Part shown: in pieces, positions 1 through 10,053 of the stretch
Layout of the letters: every line of letters starts with the position of its first letter
How positions within the stretch are numbered: position 1 is the stretch's first letter
Assembly (NCBI GenBank): GCA_905182435.1
Contig: CAJJBN010000025.1
Span: 1 to 37,750, forward strand
DNA length: 37,750 nucleotides
Source of the DNA: Opitutaceae bacterium BACL24 MAG-120322-bin51
GTDB taxonomy: Bacteria; Verrucomicrobiota; Verrucomicrobiia; Opitutales; Coraliomargaritaceae
Direction: 5' to 3'
Notes under the pieces: model-generated
The model's database searches: none
The model's input: the letters and a program-made list of their open reading frames with translations, nothing else
What the model was told of the DNA's origin: nothing
Position numbers and translations under genes: made by a program

Positions 1-1480
1 GTTAAGCTGCCCTGCAACTGCGCGGCGGCCAATAGTCCGTTCGTATCATGCAAGAAAGCCAGATCGCCAGTCAATAAGACCGCTGCATTTCCACGATGCG
101 CCATCCCCAGCGCAGTGCTTAGCGTCCCGTCGATCCCATTGGCACCACGGTTCGAGTGGATTGGACAGGCGCGACTGCCCGCGCTCCAGAAATACTCGGC
201 GTAGCGCACACTCATACTATTCGCGATGAAGGTCGGCGTGCCGATCGGTAGATGCCGCGACAGTAACCAAGCCACTTTGCCCTCAAACAATGTGTCCATC
301 GCTTCGAATTTCGAATCCAACGCCGCCACCGTCTGTTGCTCAATGTCTACCCATGCCTGCGTCCAAGCCGCATCCACGGTCTGGTGATGCAGCGCCTCTG
401 CCAACACCTGCACCTCACCATACAGAGGCGTTGCGACTCGATGCAGCGGATCCGTATTCACTGGGCGATCCGACAAACAGAAACGACACCGAATCGGTCT
501 GCTCAAGCCATGCGCGCAACACTTTACTGGTGGGCAACTGGCCGATTTGCAAAACCGCCGTCGGGCTTCGGTCTGCAGCCACTTCAGACTTTCTCAAAAA
601 CGTATCATAATGGCAGATCAATGCCTGATTCTCACCGAAATGACCACGCAATGGATTCAACACATCGCTCAACACAGGCCAGCCCAACTTATGCGAAAGC
701 ATCGCCACCGCATCTGCAAAGGCATCGCCCCCTTCGCGCGGATTCATCGCTCCAACCACGATCACGCCTTGGCGATGACTCGCTAATCGCTCCAACGCCA
801 CCGTATCGAGACTCGCGCCCGTGCCAATCGCCTCGCAGGGCCGCGTCGAGACCGTCGCCGCCTGCTCCATCAAACTCGCCTCAATGATCGGCTCAACATC
901 GACCTCTGGTGGCAATGGATCACGAAACGGGAAGTTCAAATGTACTGGTCCCGCATTCCCCTGCAGCGATCGATTGAGCGCATGTACCAAGGTCTGACGC
1001 AGATAAGCCAGCATCCCACTGGACGCCTCCGGCAACGCCATTTCATGAAACGCGCGCACCGAATCGCCAAAAATTTTCATCTGATCGATGGTCTGCCCCG
1101 AAAAGCAATCCCGCAGCTCCGCAGGACGATCTGCCGTCATCACCAACAACGGCACGCCAGACATCGAAGCTTCCAACACCGCAGGATGATAATTCACCAC
1201 CGCCGACCCCGAGGTACAGACCAGCACCACTGGCTTGTGCGTGCGTTTTGCCAAGCCCAGCGCGAAGAAAGCCGGCCGAGCGTTCATCCAAGATCGAGAT
1301 TGCTTCCAGCTTCGGATTCCGCGCGGCAGCCACCGTCAGCGGCGTCGAACGCGAACCAGGCGAGACCACCACCGTCTCCACTCCTAGCCGGGCCAAGACC
1401 TCCATAGTCAACGCCCCCCAAACTGAATTGACGTTGGAGCGCGCAAGCGCATCGAATGGACTGGAATTTATTTCGGACAC
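1..1480 (-). CDS. menD: MenD, SEPHCHC synthase (partial, two frameshifts)
   Basis: A thiamine-diphosphate enzyme that joins 2-oxoglutarate to isochorismate in menaquinone synthesis. The N-terminal part starts at 1480 and contains VVSPGSRSTPLTVA, the MenD substrate and cofactor-binding signature, then ILDERSAGF. The middle part carries CTSGSAVVNYHPAVLEAS and MTADRPAELRD. The part nearest the left edge contains NRGANGIDG and GDLAFLHDTNGLL, the diphosphate-binding motif. These pieces are in different frames: a shift near 1266 (within CTTTCTTCGCG on the coding strand) and another near 450 (just before DPLHRVATPLYG). Joined, they give one continuous MenD that runs off the window, so the C-terminus is missing here. 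It is the last gene of a minus-strand run. The family assignment is secure. Whether the shifts are sequencing errors or real damage cannot be told from sequence alone; errors are more likely because both sides are fully conserved. Confidence 0.93.
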
Positions 1481-1680
1481 GGGATGATTCTTAAAAAAAA
1501 GCAGTTTGGAGAAAAAGTCTCAGATGGCAACCACGCAGCGCATTCAAAACGTCGGATCGCAGCGGTTACGCAACAAAAACCCGAACAGCTCCACCGCGAG
1601 GGTTGCAGATCATCTCGTGCGGGTCGATCCGACCGAGTCGCCAGGAGGTGCTGGCTGCCTGCCATTTCAAATGGTTCCGT

Positions 1681-2924
1681 TTACAGATGACAGCCCTCCG
1701 CCCACTTCGCAGTTGGCAACACGACGCAGCGCTGCCGCCAAAAGGAAACCACCGAGTGCACTAATTCCCTCTCTGCGGCATCCAGCAGCTCATCGGTCAT
1801 ATCGTGCAGCCGCTTGGTATCTTCCCAATCACTGAGATAAGCGGTGAAAGCATGAATAAACTCAAATCGACGATTTGAGTTGAGTGCGGTCTCGTAGAGT
1901 GCGCCTAAGGACTGAGCAGAATTAAAATAGGCAGGGTTCACACGCTCTAGGCGGAGGGCAATAATCTCACGGCGAGCCGTGAGGATAGCGCGCAAGGCCT
2001 GATTATCGCGCTGCGTCCACAAGCCCATTAGATTGTTCAACGCCCCGCCCGAGGCGCGATAGATATCGAAATTGGCCAACTCTGCAATCCACACCCGCGA
2101 CGCATCCAGACTTTCGTAGTGCTCCGTGTCTTGCGATAAATACTCGGCCATCTGGCGCTGCCAGTATGCATCCAAAGTGCTGCTTTGTTGATCGGCTTCA
2201 ATCGGTTGAATCGCCTCTTTAAGTGCCACGGACACGTCGTGCCCCGCGACGGCTCGATCAAGCAATACACCCATATCAGATCGCAGCATAACCGCCCTGA
2301 CGCAAAGCATACAGCACCCAATAGCCCTGCCGCGGAGACAATTCGCCCTCGCGGCCGATCCCCCATTCTAATGGCAGCAGGGAACTGACTTTTAACAATC
2401 CCGCCTGCCGTGCCTGCTTGAATATATTGGCCCTGCTGCGCAGGCCGTAAGCTCAAATAACTCTGCGAGCCGAGCGCAGACATCGCCCAATAACGGCTGC
2501 GCTCACTCGCGCCTGGACCATAGTTAAAATTCGCATAACGCACAATGTAAGCCTCAGTCAGCGCACGGCATACTGTCTCCAAATCCAGCGCGGCTTGCCA
2601 TCGAAAATTGAGACTGACCTGCCCCCTCGCCCCAGTGTTTATTTGATAAGCACCGTCAAACTCGACGTGCTCTTCGGGGCGCAGCGCCACAAAGATGCGC
2701 TGAGGGAATTCATGGCTGCCTACCTGCAAGTAACTCGCACAGAGTTCGACGACATACTCACCAAGCGTATTAACAAAGGACACGGAGCGATTGTCGGTGC
2801 CAACCACCTCGAAATAGCGACCCTCAATAAAGTCCAAGGACTCGCCACGCTGCGCCACTCCGAAGCGAGGCAGCAAACCGAGCACGAGACAAAGCAACAA
2901 TCGGAAACCAGTGCACGAGTTCAT
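1681..2924 (-). CDS. Unrecognised exported protein (frameshifted)
   Basis: I do not recognise this protein. It starts at 2924 with MNSCTGFRLLLCLVLGLLPR, a probable signal peptide followed by GVAQRGES. The start is supported by a one-base TGATG overlap with the stop of the upstream gene. About 200 residues in, near 2290-2310, the frame changes: the first frame turns into low-complexity shadow sequence and a good protein sequence (AVMLRSDMGVLLDRAV onward) continues in the next frame to the stop at 1681. Joined length is about 410 residues. The first half has a beta-rich look (FEVVGTDNRSVSFVNTLGEY) and the second half is helical. The region around CRALTEAYIVRYANFNYG sits where a zinc-protease helix could be, but there is no HExxH, so peptidase activity is not claimed. 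It is translationally coupled to the gene at 2924-3635. Confidence 0.6.
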
Positions 2925-3635
2925 CAGCGAAGCTTCAGGCGCATCGTGTCTGCCACCAGTTCGACAGACTCGACTTTTTCCCATGCTTGTTGGCAGGCGA
3001 CAAATTCATCGGTCTGCGCATAGGCCTGCAATAATGACTGCAGCAACTGTTTACCCAGCCCAGCTATCACAGGAACCGCAGCATCATTCACACGCAGCGC
3101 ACTCATTTGGAACTGCACCTGTGGGCCCGCAGAAAAACTGCCCTTGCGCAATCATCATCCGATCATGTGCGCTCCCATAGATTGCTGACTTCGGTCGGCA
3201 AGTTGAGAAAAAATCCTGCGGCAGCATCGATAAAAAAGTTCGGCACCCCGGGCAGGATTACAATACCAGTCGCTCATCCCTCAGCTGCTGCTGCTGCACT
3301 GGGCTTACGAAATTTAGCTGACATCCACGCATTGATCTCTCCCGCAGTCAGCTCGACCGTGGTCGCACTGCCATTCAATAAGGCCTCACGTTTTTGCTCC
3401 CAACTACGACTGCTCGAGACAGGGCCTTTGAAATAGGACCGATCTAACAACTGTAGCTCAGGGGTTTTTTCCAGATAGGCATTTAGGTCTGCCACCGATT
3501 TAAAGGAAGTCGGAGGCACCGAAGCTAAATATAGAACGCCTAAAAGGGCACCGACGAGTGCCAGCAAGACGGCAGCAACGGAGGATACCCGCGACGGCGG
3601 GGCCCTTCTTGTTTGGCAGTTTTGGCAGCAGACAT
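2924..3635 (-). CDS. Unrecognised membrane-anchored protein (several frameshifts)
   Basis: Reconstructed from pieces in more than one frame. ATG at 3635 gives MSAAKTAKQEG, a basic N-terminus. A shift at the GGGCCCCGCC run near 3595 leads into SSVAAVLLALVGALLGVLYL, a single transmembrane anchor, then about 80 soluble residues ending KFRKPSAAAAAEG. A second shift in a GCA-triplet run near 3285 leads to TGIVILPGVPNFFIDAAAG, and a third near 3160 leads to the C-terminal part ending MRLKLR with stop TGA at 2924. Total is about 230 residues: a type II membrane protein with a periplasmic domain of unknown role. It lies between the DUF4013 gene and the exported protein at 1681-2924, and the TGATG overlap implies one operon. 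No family recognised; the three breaks fall mostly in short runs or simple repeats, as indel errors would. Confidence 0.55.
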
Positions 3636-3668
3636 AATATTAAGGTGCTTGAGAGTTACTTTCCCGAC

Positions 3669-4253
3669 TCAAGCGAGCGGTAACACAAGCTGGTCTGAGT
3701 CACTAGACAACAGGAATCCAGCAAAAAAGGCGAACCCATAAAGCGGCACAGCGAATGCACAGATCCCAGCAAAAACAAGCACTGGCAGAATGAACTCAGC
3801 TGCCTGCATGTAACTCATCCGAGCAATTAACATCACATCCAACAAATCTCTGTAGTTGGAACGCATCTGCAGGCGATACAGCGCGGCGCAAAATAGCACC
3901 GATGCGACTAAAAACACCGAAGCCATAAATACGTATGCCAACGCACCGAGCCCAAGCGCACAGAACCCGGTGGCTAAGGACATTCCGACCACTAAGGGCA
4001 GCAACCAGTAGGCCAACCACACGACTGCGAATTTCAACCCATCCGCAAACAAGCCGGCCCAATCAGTCCATTCCGGCAGGCTGAGCTGGCCCGTACGCCG
4101 CAACTGCGCGGCAAAACGATACAAATAGCCGAACGCAAAGAGATTTACGATCGGGATAAAAGACAGCGCACTGCCGATTAATAATTTGCGGCCCAAATTC
4201 GGCTGACGAATTAAGTGGGCGAAAACTTCTTCAAATATGGGCTTTTCCTTCAT
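3669..4253 (-). CDS. DUF4013-type multi-pass membrane protein
   Basis: A 194-residue protein with about four to five hydrophobic segments (for example SALSFIPIVNLFAFGYLYRF near residues 28-47, then AVVWLAYWLLPLVVGMS, ALAYVFMASVFLVASVLF and FILPVLVFAGICAFAVP). The pattern of FIPIVNLFAFGYLYR followed by a polar RRTGQLSLPEWTDW loop matches the DUF4013 family of bacterial and archaeal membrane proteins, whose function is unknown. The start at 4253 gives MKEKPIFEEVF. It is divergent from the polyprenyl synthase, with about 25 bp between the chosen starts, so the promoters of the two must overlap or lie inside the genes. Probably first gene of the minus-strand run 4253-1681. Confidence 0.7.
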   Translation of the reverse strand: MKEKPIFEEVFAHLIRQPNLGRKLLIGSALSFIPIVNLFAFGYLYRFAAQLRRTGQLSLPEWTDWAGLFADGLKFAVVWLAYWLLPLVVGMSLATGFCALGLGALAYVFMASVFLVASVLFCAALYRLQMRSNYRDLLDVMLIARMSYMQAAEFILPVLVFAGICAFAVPLYGFAFFAGFLLSSDSDQLVLPLA

Positions 4254-4278
4254 AGCTAAGTTCAGTCAAGGTAGCGCA

Positions 4279-5163
4279 GTGAATCTGGCATTAAAAGAAA
4301 AATTGGCAACTTATCAAAAACGAGTGGAACGCGGCATTGAGCAACTGCTCCCCACCGCATCGACACGCCCCGAGCGGCTACACGCAGCCATGCGCTATTC
4401 GATGGAGGCTGGCGGCAAACGTATTCGCCCCGTGCTGATGATCGCGGCGAGTGAACTATTTCCCTCCCAAGCCGACCCACTCGCAGCGGCAGTGGCCATC
4501 GAGTGCCTGCACACCTATACGCTCATCCATGACGATCTGCCCTCCATCGACGACAGTGACCTACGTCGCGGACGCCCCTCCTGCCACATGCAGTTCGACC
4601 AAGCGACTGCAGTGCTGGCCGGTGATTCACTGCTGACTTACGCCTTTCAGCTATTGGCGGGAAACTACGCCCAACAACCGAGCCTCGCCACCGGACTCAT
4701 CCACGACCTTGCCACCGCCAGTAGTAGCGAACGCTTGATCGGAGGACAAATGGAAGACATCGACAACGAAGGTAAACCAATCGATGCCGAAACACTGCGC
4801 TACATTCACGAAAACAAGACCGGCGCCCTACTCACTGCCGCATTAACGATGGGGCTGCGTTTTTGCGCCCCCACAGCGGAGCAGCTGCAGCAGATCGAAG
4901 CGGTGGGTTACCACCTCGGTCTGACCTTTCAAATCGTCGATGATATACTGGACGCTACATCGAATGCCGAAGAGCTCGGCAAACCAGTTGGCCACGACAG
5001 CGCCAGCGACAAGAGCACTTACGTTGCACTGCATGGCATCGCCGGTGCTCATCGCGAAGCAAAAAAACACACCGCCGCGGCCCTCAAAAACGCCGAAGCA
5101 CTCGGCGGCAACAACGCCTTCCTACTGGACTTGATCGCCGACCTAGAGCATCGGATCAATTAG
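4279..5163 (+). CDS. ispA: Short-chain polyprenyl diphosphate synthase (farnesyl/geranylgeranyl type)
   Basis: A cytosolic prenyltransferase that condenses isopentenyl diphosphate with an allylic diphosphate, feeding quinone, undecaprenyl and heme A side-chain synthesis. The sequence shows GGKRIRP, the first aspartate-rich motif HDDLPSIDDSDLRRGRPSCH, GGQMEDI, KTGALLTAA, and the second aspartate-rich motif FQIVDDILD. The insertion-type first motif (DDxxxxD) and the roughly 294-residue length are those of bacterial FPP/GGPP synthases; exact chain length cannot be read from sequence. I prefer the GTG at 4279 (VNLALKEKLATYQ) because AAGG lies about 7 bases upstream and it avoids overlap with the divergent DUF4013 gene. 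An ATG at 4237 in the same frame would add 14 residues. The heme A pathway genes begin 900 bp downstream and heme O synthesis needs farnesyl diphosphate. Confidence 0.92.
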   Translation: MNLALKEKLATYQKRVERGIEQLLPTASTRPERLHAAMRYSMEAGGKRIRPVLMIAASELFPSQADPLAAAVAIECLHTYTLIHDDLPSIDDSDLRRGRPSCHMQFDQATAVLAGDSLLTYAFQLLAGNYAQQPSLATGLIHDLATASSSERLIGGQMEDIDNEGKPIDAETLRYIHENKTGALLTAALTMGLRFCAPTAEQLQQIEAVGYHLGLTFQIVDDILDATSNAEELGKPVGHDSASDKSTYVALHGIAGAHREAKKHTAAALKNAEALGGNNAFLLDLIADLEHRIN

Positions 5164-5351
5164 TAGGCTGGATTTACATCAGTATATCAGTGGGCTAGAA
5201 CATGCCACAACCTGATTCATAGGCAAACGAGTCAATGGAATAGGGCACCGTGCAACAGCTGGCCTCGATAACATGCAAGACCGGCGGAGTCCATCGATGC
5301 GAGCGCGTGTGATACCAAAACGAACTGCGGTAAGCTCTAAGCTCTAACAAT

Positions 5352-5822
5352 TCACTCAATCGCGAGAATCTTACCGAACTTAGCATTTGGCAGCGCAAAG
5401 GCATCGCCGACTTTATAACCTCGCAAACGACCCGCCAACGGCGACTGCGCCGTGATCACTGTAACCTCAATGTGATCCATTGAGATCACCTGGCCACCAG
5501 CCACACCAGCCAAGAAGAACACCTCTTCAGATCCGTCGAAGTCGCATTTAAACAATGCCCCAAGCGAGACATCCGTATTCGTCTTGAGCAAATCTTCGCG
5601 CTCGGACTGGAGCTCTTCCACCGCGTCGGCCCACTGCTTCGCTTGCCCAGCCTGACCGGCGGCCAGATAGGACGCTTCCAAGCCTTGTGTATCCCATTGC
5701 GATTCTGCCCGAGATTCTTCGCTGGTTGCGTATTCGGCGGCATCTTGCGAGGCTTTCACCGCATGCAATGCCTCGACACGTAACGTATCAATCAAGGTAT
5801 TAAAAAATAAAGTCTTATCCAT
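5352..5822 (-). CDS. GreA/GreB-family transcription factor homologue
   Basis: A 156-residue protein. The C-terminal third (VTVITAQSPLAGRLRGYKVG followed by DAF, residues about 120-145) matches the GreA/GreB C-terminal domain, where TPxSPLGxALLGKxxGD is usual. The N-terminal part is helical (residues 1-85, with a DTQGLEASYLA element) and probably forms the coiled coil that enters the RNA polymerase secondary channel, but it differs from classical GreA. A separate Gre-like family with an ESxAExxxDTRGLEASYLA segment is known in many bacteria and this resembles it. The role is probably binding to RNA polymerase; transcript-cleavage stimulation is not shown. It is convergent with the polyprenyl synthase, with 190 bp between the two stops and no obvious terminator there. 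Confidence 0.75.
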   Translation of the reverse strand: MDKTLFFNTLIDTLRVEALHAVKASQDAAEYATSEESRAESQWDTQGLEASYLAAGQAGQAKQWADAVEELQSEREDLLKTNTDVSLGALFKCDFDGSEEVFFLAGVAGGQVISMDHIEVTVITAQSPLAGRLRGYKVGDAFALPNAKFGKILAIE

Positions 5823-6075
5823 AAGTTAAACGAATAGTGTCGTGGGCTGAAACATAGATTTCAAATTAAATAATTCGGAGCAGAGCGGGATACGTGGCTT
5901 GGGATGCGAGAATGCAGCAGATAACAAAAATCCCTTGGGGAAGTTCGCACCATAACAAAAATCAAGCATGTCAAGACGACCAAAGTCTAACGTAAAAAAA
6001 ACAAGCCAAGTAGCCGAATTTACTACATCTTCTACTTGATCCTTACTACGAAATGCGCACAGTCTGACACTATCA

Positions 6076-7059
6076 ATGAACGTCCTCACATCTAAACGCA
6101 CTGCCGAGTATCAACCTTGGCTCTTTGCTTTCTGCATCTTCGCACTTTGCTGGATTACACCGCTGCTGTACGCAGGTGGTTTTACGACAACGATTCGCGC
6201 AGGCATGGCTTTTTTAGACTGGCCACTTTCAAATGGCTCGCTGAACCCACAAGGTTGGATCGTCCAATCCGATATGCTTGCTGAACACAGCCATCGCCTA
6301 CTCGGCATGATTATAGGTTTCCTTTCTCTCGGCCTACTGCTGCTAATGTGGCTAAAGGAAGAACGCGCATGGATGCGCCAGCTCGCCCGTGTGTTAGTGC
6401 TCGTTGTCATTTTGCAAGGAGTTTTGGGTGGAGCCCGCGTGCGCTTCGATTCGCTGAACACGATGGCGGATCACAATCTGGTTGGTCAAAGCTTCGCAGT
6501 GGTCCACGCCTGCGGCGCTATGATCGTGCTCGGGATTCTGATCTCACTGACACTGGGCAGTTCCCGGAGTTGGATCGAGCGCCAGAGCGGACTTATTCGT
6601 CCTGCACCAGCCTCACTTAAACGTTGGGGAATCGCCAGCACCATCGCAATCTTTCTACAAGTTTTAATCGGAGCAATCATGCGTCAAGCGGAAGCTGGTT
6701 TAGCGATCGCCCAATTTCCGACGGCCAGCCCAGGGAGCTTATTACCCGGCTATTGGAATTTCGATGTGAGCATCCACTTCGCTCACCGTGTTGGTGCAGT
6801 TATTGTGACGCTTTTCCTACTCGTTTATTTAAGTAAATTGTGGGCAAACCCAAACACACGAAAGGCTCTGATCGTGGGAATACTAAGTGTAGTAGGCCTT
6901 CTCTTTGTGCAGGTTTATCTCGGCGCCCTGACTATCTGGACTGTAAGAAATCCTTATGTCGCAACGATTCACCATCTCGTCGGTGCTTTTCTACTTGCCA
7001 GCACGTGGGGCTTAACTTTTCTAGCTCATCGCTCCGTGGTCCCGAAGCCGACAATCTAG
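6076..7059 (+). CDS. ctaA: Heme A synthase, COX15/CtaA family
   Basis: An eight-helix membrane enzyme that oxidises the methyl group of heme O to give heme A for the terminal oxidase. It has 327 residues with the expected paired histidines: AEHSHRLLGM (about residue 75) and VVHACGAMIV in the first half, and FAHRVGAVIV and TIHHLVGAFLL in the second. The TIRAGMAFLDWPLSNG loop after the first helix is typical, as is the internal duplication of four-helix units. The ATG at 6076 has no good Shine-Dalgarno. It is the first gene of the caa3 oxidase operon, followed by ctaB after roughly 50 bp. The 250 bp upstream show no convincing promoter. Confidence 0.94.
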   Translation: MNVLTSKRTAEYQPWLFAFCIFALCWITPLLYAGGFTTTIRAGMAFLDWPLSNGSLNPQGWIVQSDMLAEHSHRLLGMIIGFLSLGLLLLMWLKEERAWMRQLARVLVLVVILQGVLGGARVRFDSLNTMADHNLVGQSFAVVHACGAMIVLGILISLTLGSSRSWIERQSGLIRPAPASLKRWGIASTIAIFLQVLIGAIMRQAEAGLAIAQFPTASPGSLLPGYWNFDVSIHFAHRVGAVIVTLFLLVYLSKLWANPNTRKALIVGILSVVGLLFVQVYLGALTIWTVRNPYVATIHHLVGAFLLASTWGLTFLAHRSVVPKPTI

Positions 7060-7106
7060 TCAGCTTCGATTCACACAAATATACCACTCCATCGCTGACG
7101 TACAAG

Positions 7107-8032
7107 TTGAGCCATCAAACCACAGAATCCTCTCCTATCAACGGTGCTACCGAATCAGACGTTTCTTTGCGCGGCCGCATCGATGACTTCTATGAGCTGA
7201 CCAAACCGCGTTTGAGCTTCATGTCTGTGGTCACCGCAGTGGCTGGTTATTTGTCCGCTGATCCGATACGAGACTTTAGTGTGCTGTTTAGTCTGCTCGT
7301 CGGCACTTCGCTGGCGGCCGGTGGGGCAGCAGTGCTCAATCAGTGGCTGGAGCGCGAAGCCGACGCCAAAATGGTGCGTACCAAGGATCGTGCGATCCCA
7401 GCTGGACGTATCACACCGATACACGCATTTATTTATGGGATGGGGCTGAGTATTCTCGGTTGCTGGTTACTCTACAAAGGGGCGAATCTACTGGCTTGCA
7501 CATTGACCGCGGCGACTATCGCCTCCTATGTGTTGCTGTATACGCCACTGAAGCGCTTCACGACTTGGAACACTTTAGTCGGAGCGATCCCCGGCGCACT
7601 GCCGCCACTGATTGGATGGGCCGCCGCCGAAGGTCGGATCAGCACGCTCGGTTGGATCTTATTTGCAATTTTGTTTCTGTGGCAGATGCCACACTTCTTC
7701 GCGATCGCATGGACGCACCGCAAGGACTACGCGCAAGGTGGCTTTGTGATGCTCTCAAATGCTGACAGCACTGGCCAGAAAGTTCGCGATTCAATCCTTG
7801 GTATTTTGCTTGGCCCTGATCGTCAGCACCTTGCTGCCGGTACTATTGGGCTACGCGACATGGATCTATGGTGTCATCGCCATTGCGGCCGGCATTTATT
7901 ACCTGCGCCCAGCGATCGCATTCCTCAAAGCATGATCAACGCGATGCGGCCGCACGCAAGCTGTTCTTTGCCTCGATCTTTTACTTGCCCGCCCTGCTGC
8001 TGCCATTGGTGCTCGATCTCTGGTTACTCTAA
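7107..8032 (+). CDS. ctaB: Heme O synthase, protoheme IX farnesyltransferase (two frameshifts)
   Basis: A UbiA-superfamily prenyltransferase that attaches farnesyl diphosphate to heme B, making heme O for CtaA. The body shows YELTKPRLSFMSVVTAVAGY, then AAVLNQWLEREADAKMVRTK (the NxxxxxxxDxxMxRTxxR metal-diphosphate motif), YTPLKRFTTWNTLVGAIPGA and FLWQMPHFFAIAW. A shift near 7793 moves the frame to SLVFCLALIVSTLLPVLLGY, and a second near 7932 to HDQRDAAARKLFFASIFYLP, ending LVLDLWLL with TAA at 8030-8032. Both recovered pieces are good CyoE/CtaB C-terminal helices. The start is uncertain: TTG at 7107 is the best candidate after the ctaA stop at 7059. The gene must work with ctaA and coxA, so indel errors are more likely than true loss. 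Confidence 0.9.
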
Positions 8033-8066
8033 GGGAGTCTAGAGCAACGGAGAGTCGTTAATAAAT

Positions 8067-8494
8067 ATGTCCTTTACTGAAACACTACCGACAGTCAATG
8101 CGCTCCTTAATGGCTGTGCTACGTTGCTACTGACTGCAGGTTTCATCTGCATCAAGACCGGCCGCGAAAAAGCGCACCGCGCTTGTCATGGTCTGCCGCG
8201 TTCAGCGTTTCCGCCGTTTTTCTAGTGTTTTATGTGCTACACAAATACCTCGTGCAGGGGGTGCATACGCCCTTTGGCGGCGAAGGCGCATGGCGCACGT
8301 TTTACTACATTATGCTGGTGACGCACATCGTGTTAGCCATCGCAATCGTGCCACTGGTGCTCACCACGCTGACGCTTGCAATCAAAGGTAAACGCGAGAG
8401 ACACCGCGCCTGGGCACGCTGGACCTTCCCGATTTGGTATTATGTCTCCGTCACTGGCGTACTGGTATATTGCTTTCTCTATCAATGGTTTTAG
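8067..8494 (+). CDS. DUF420 membrane protein of the oxidase operon (frameshifted)
   Basis: ATG at 8067 opens MSFTETLPTVNALLNGCATL, a first helix, then KTGREKAHRAC. A one-base shift near 8185 passes into FSVSAVFLVFYVLHKYLVQG, then HIVLAIAIVPLVLTTLTLAI, HRAWARWTFPIWYYVSVTGV and a last helix ending FLYQWF. The joined product of about 142 residues with four helices is the DUF420 family, small membrane proteins with conserved histidines that sit in caa3 and related oxidase operons and are thought to help assembly or copper/heme delivery; that role is inferred from context. GGAGAG lies at 8049-8054. It follows ctaB by about 35 bp and precedes coxB by about 170 bp. Confidence 0.85.
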
Positions 8495-8667
8495 ACAACC
8501 GCTCCGATTACCTCAACTAATAGCAACCAACAGGAGGTTCTGATTCATTCTAATATACGAAGATTATCTTGTCAGCCGGCATTCGCGCCCCTATCAAATT
8601 TGCATTGATTCTCCAATAAATCACACTCTCTTTTTTCCCTTCCAACTTACTTGACCACTCACTAACT

Positions 8668-9958
8668 GTGAAGCACTCATTCCGCGGCCTTATCGCACTC
8701 GCATCCTCGCTCATCGCACTCATCCTCTTGGCTGGTTGCGACACGAACACCCGCATGTCAACGTTTGACACCAAGGGACCGATTGCAGAGGCACAACTTG
8801 ATCTCTTCATGATAACGGTCTGGGTGAGTCTGTTCATCTTTGTGGCTGGTTGGTGCGGTGTACATCGTCGCCATGTTCAAGTTTCGTGAGCGCAAGGACG
8901 ACGATCGCCCACTACCCGTCCAAAGCCACGGCAACCCGCTGATCGAAATCGGCCTGATTGGCGCATCGATCCTGCTCCTCGTAATAATCGCGGTGCCGAC
9001 ACTGCGTGCGATCTGGTATACTCACGACTTCCCCGTGACTGAAGAAAGCAAACTCGGTGCTTGGTATCAAGGCGAAGGCCTCAGCGCAGCCGAAGAAGAC
9101 AAGCCATTAACTATCCGAGTCGAAGGTTACCAATGGTGGTGGGGCTTTGCCTACCCACAGCTCGGGATCACTTCAGCCAACGAGTTAATCATTCCAGCAG
9201 GCAAGGCCATTCGCCTAGAGCTGCGCTCCAAAGATGTCATCCACTCATTCTGGCTCCCACGCATCGCGGGTAAGGTTGATCTGATTCCTGGACGATCAAA
9301 TGGAATGTGGATTCAAGCGGGCGACAGTATTGAAGACTGGCAGGAAAAATCAGGTGCCACTGGTTCTGACGAAGAACTCCGCGCCGCCTACGCACGCTAC
9401 CTGCAAGAGGAGATTCACAATTACTACTATGGTCAGTGCGCTGAATATTGTGGAGATTCGCATGCACGCATGCTGTTCCGGGCGTCCGTAGTCAGTGACG
9501 ACGACTTTGCCTCATGGGTCTCTGAAATCAAAACCGGTCACCAAGCTCCAGACGACATGGCTTGGGAAGACTGGTATGCAGCCAACGATGAGTCTCCGGA
9601 AAAACTCACTGGCGATATCAACGAAGGCCTTCAGCTCTTCATGTCTCGCGGTAAATGCGCAACTTGCCACGCAGTCAACGGCAACCCTCGCGCCGTAGGC
9701 GTCGCAGGACCAAACCTGACTAAGGTTGCCTCTCGCCTGTCGGTTGCAGCAGGTTGGCTCAACCATCGTGCCGAAGACGGCTCGGTGGACATCGAACAAC
9801 AGTACGCGAATTTCTATAAGTGGATCAAAGAGCCCAACACCGTCAAACCTGGTAACCTCATGTGGAAAGCCAATGGCGGTGGTATCGGCGAACTCGACGA
9901 GCTGCTTACTGACGACGAAATTCACAAAATCTCCCTTTACCTGCAAACCCTCAAGTAG
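8668..9958 (+). CDS. coxB: Cytochrome c oxidase subunit II with fused cytochrome c domain, caa3 type (frameshifted)
   Basis: This subunit takes electrons through CuA and its own c-type heme to subunit I. GTG at 8668 starts a lipoprotein signal (LIALILLAGC, lipobox LAGC). Helix 1 (QLDLFMITVWVSLFIFV) is cut by a one-base shift near 8846 and resumes as LVGAVYIVAMFKFRERK. Helix 2 is LIGASILLLVIIAVPTL. The CuA domain has VEGYQWWWGFAYP, a His in DVIHSFWLP, and YYGQCAEYCGDSHARM with both cysteines, His and Met ligands. The cytochrome c domain has CATCH (near 9657) and probable Met ligand in KPGNLMW. About 30 residues are inserted between GMWIQAG and YYGQCAE (EDWQEKSGATGSDEELRAAY is part of it), longer than usual at this place. 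Confidence 0.93.
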
Positions 9959-10053
9959 ACCACTACCATGAGCAGCACGCTGACACCACCACACCCACCA
10001 CACCCGCAACGCACGATCACGCGCTCAAACCCGAGAAAAGTAATCTCGGTCTA

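Noticed and set aside
1484..1680. Short frames between menD and the exported protein gene
   Set aside because: Both-strand frames lack motifs and ribosome sites; I see only an untranslated spacer of about 200 bp.
5826..6101. 91-residue minus-strand open frame in the gap before ctaA
   Set aside because: It overlaps the ctaA start, has no recognisable domain or ribosome site, and its composition is not like a gene.
7793..8032. Programmed frameshifting in ctaB
   Set aside because: Two separate shifts in one gene, no slippery heptamer with a downstream structure seen, and neighbouring genes are broken the same way.
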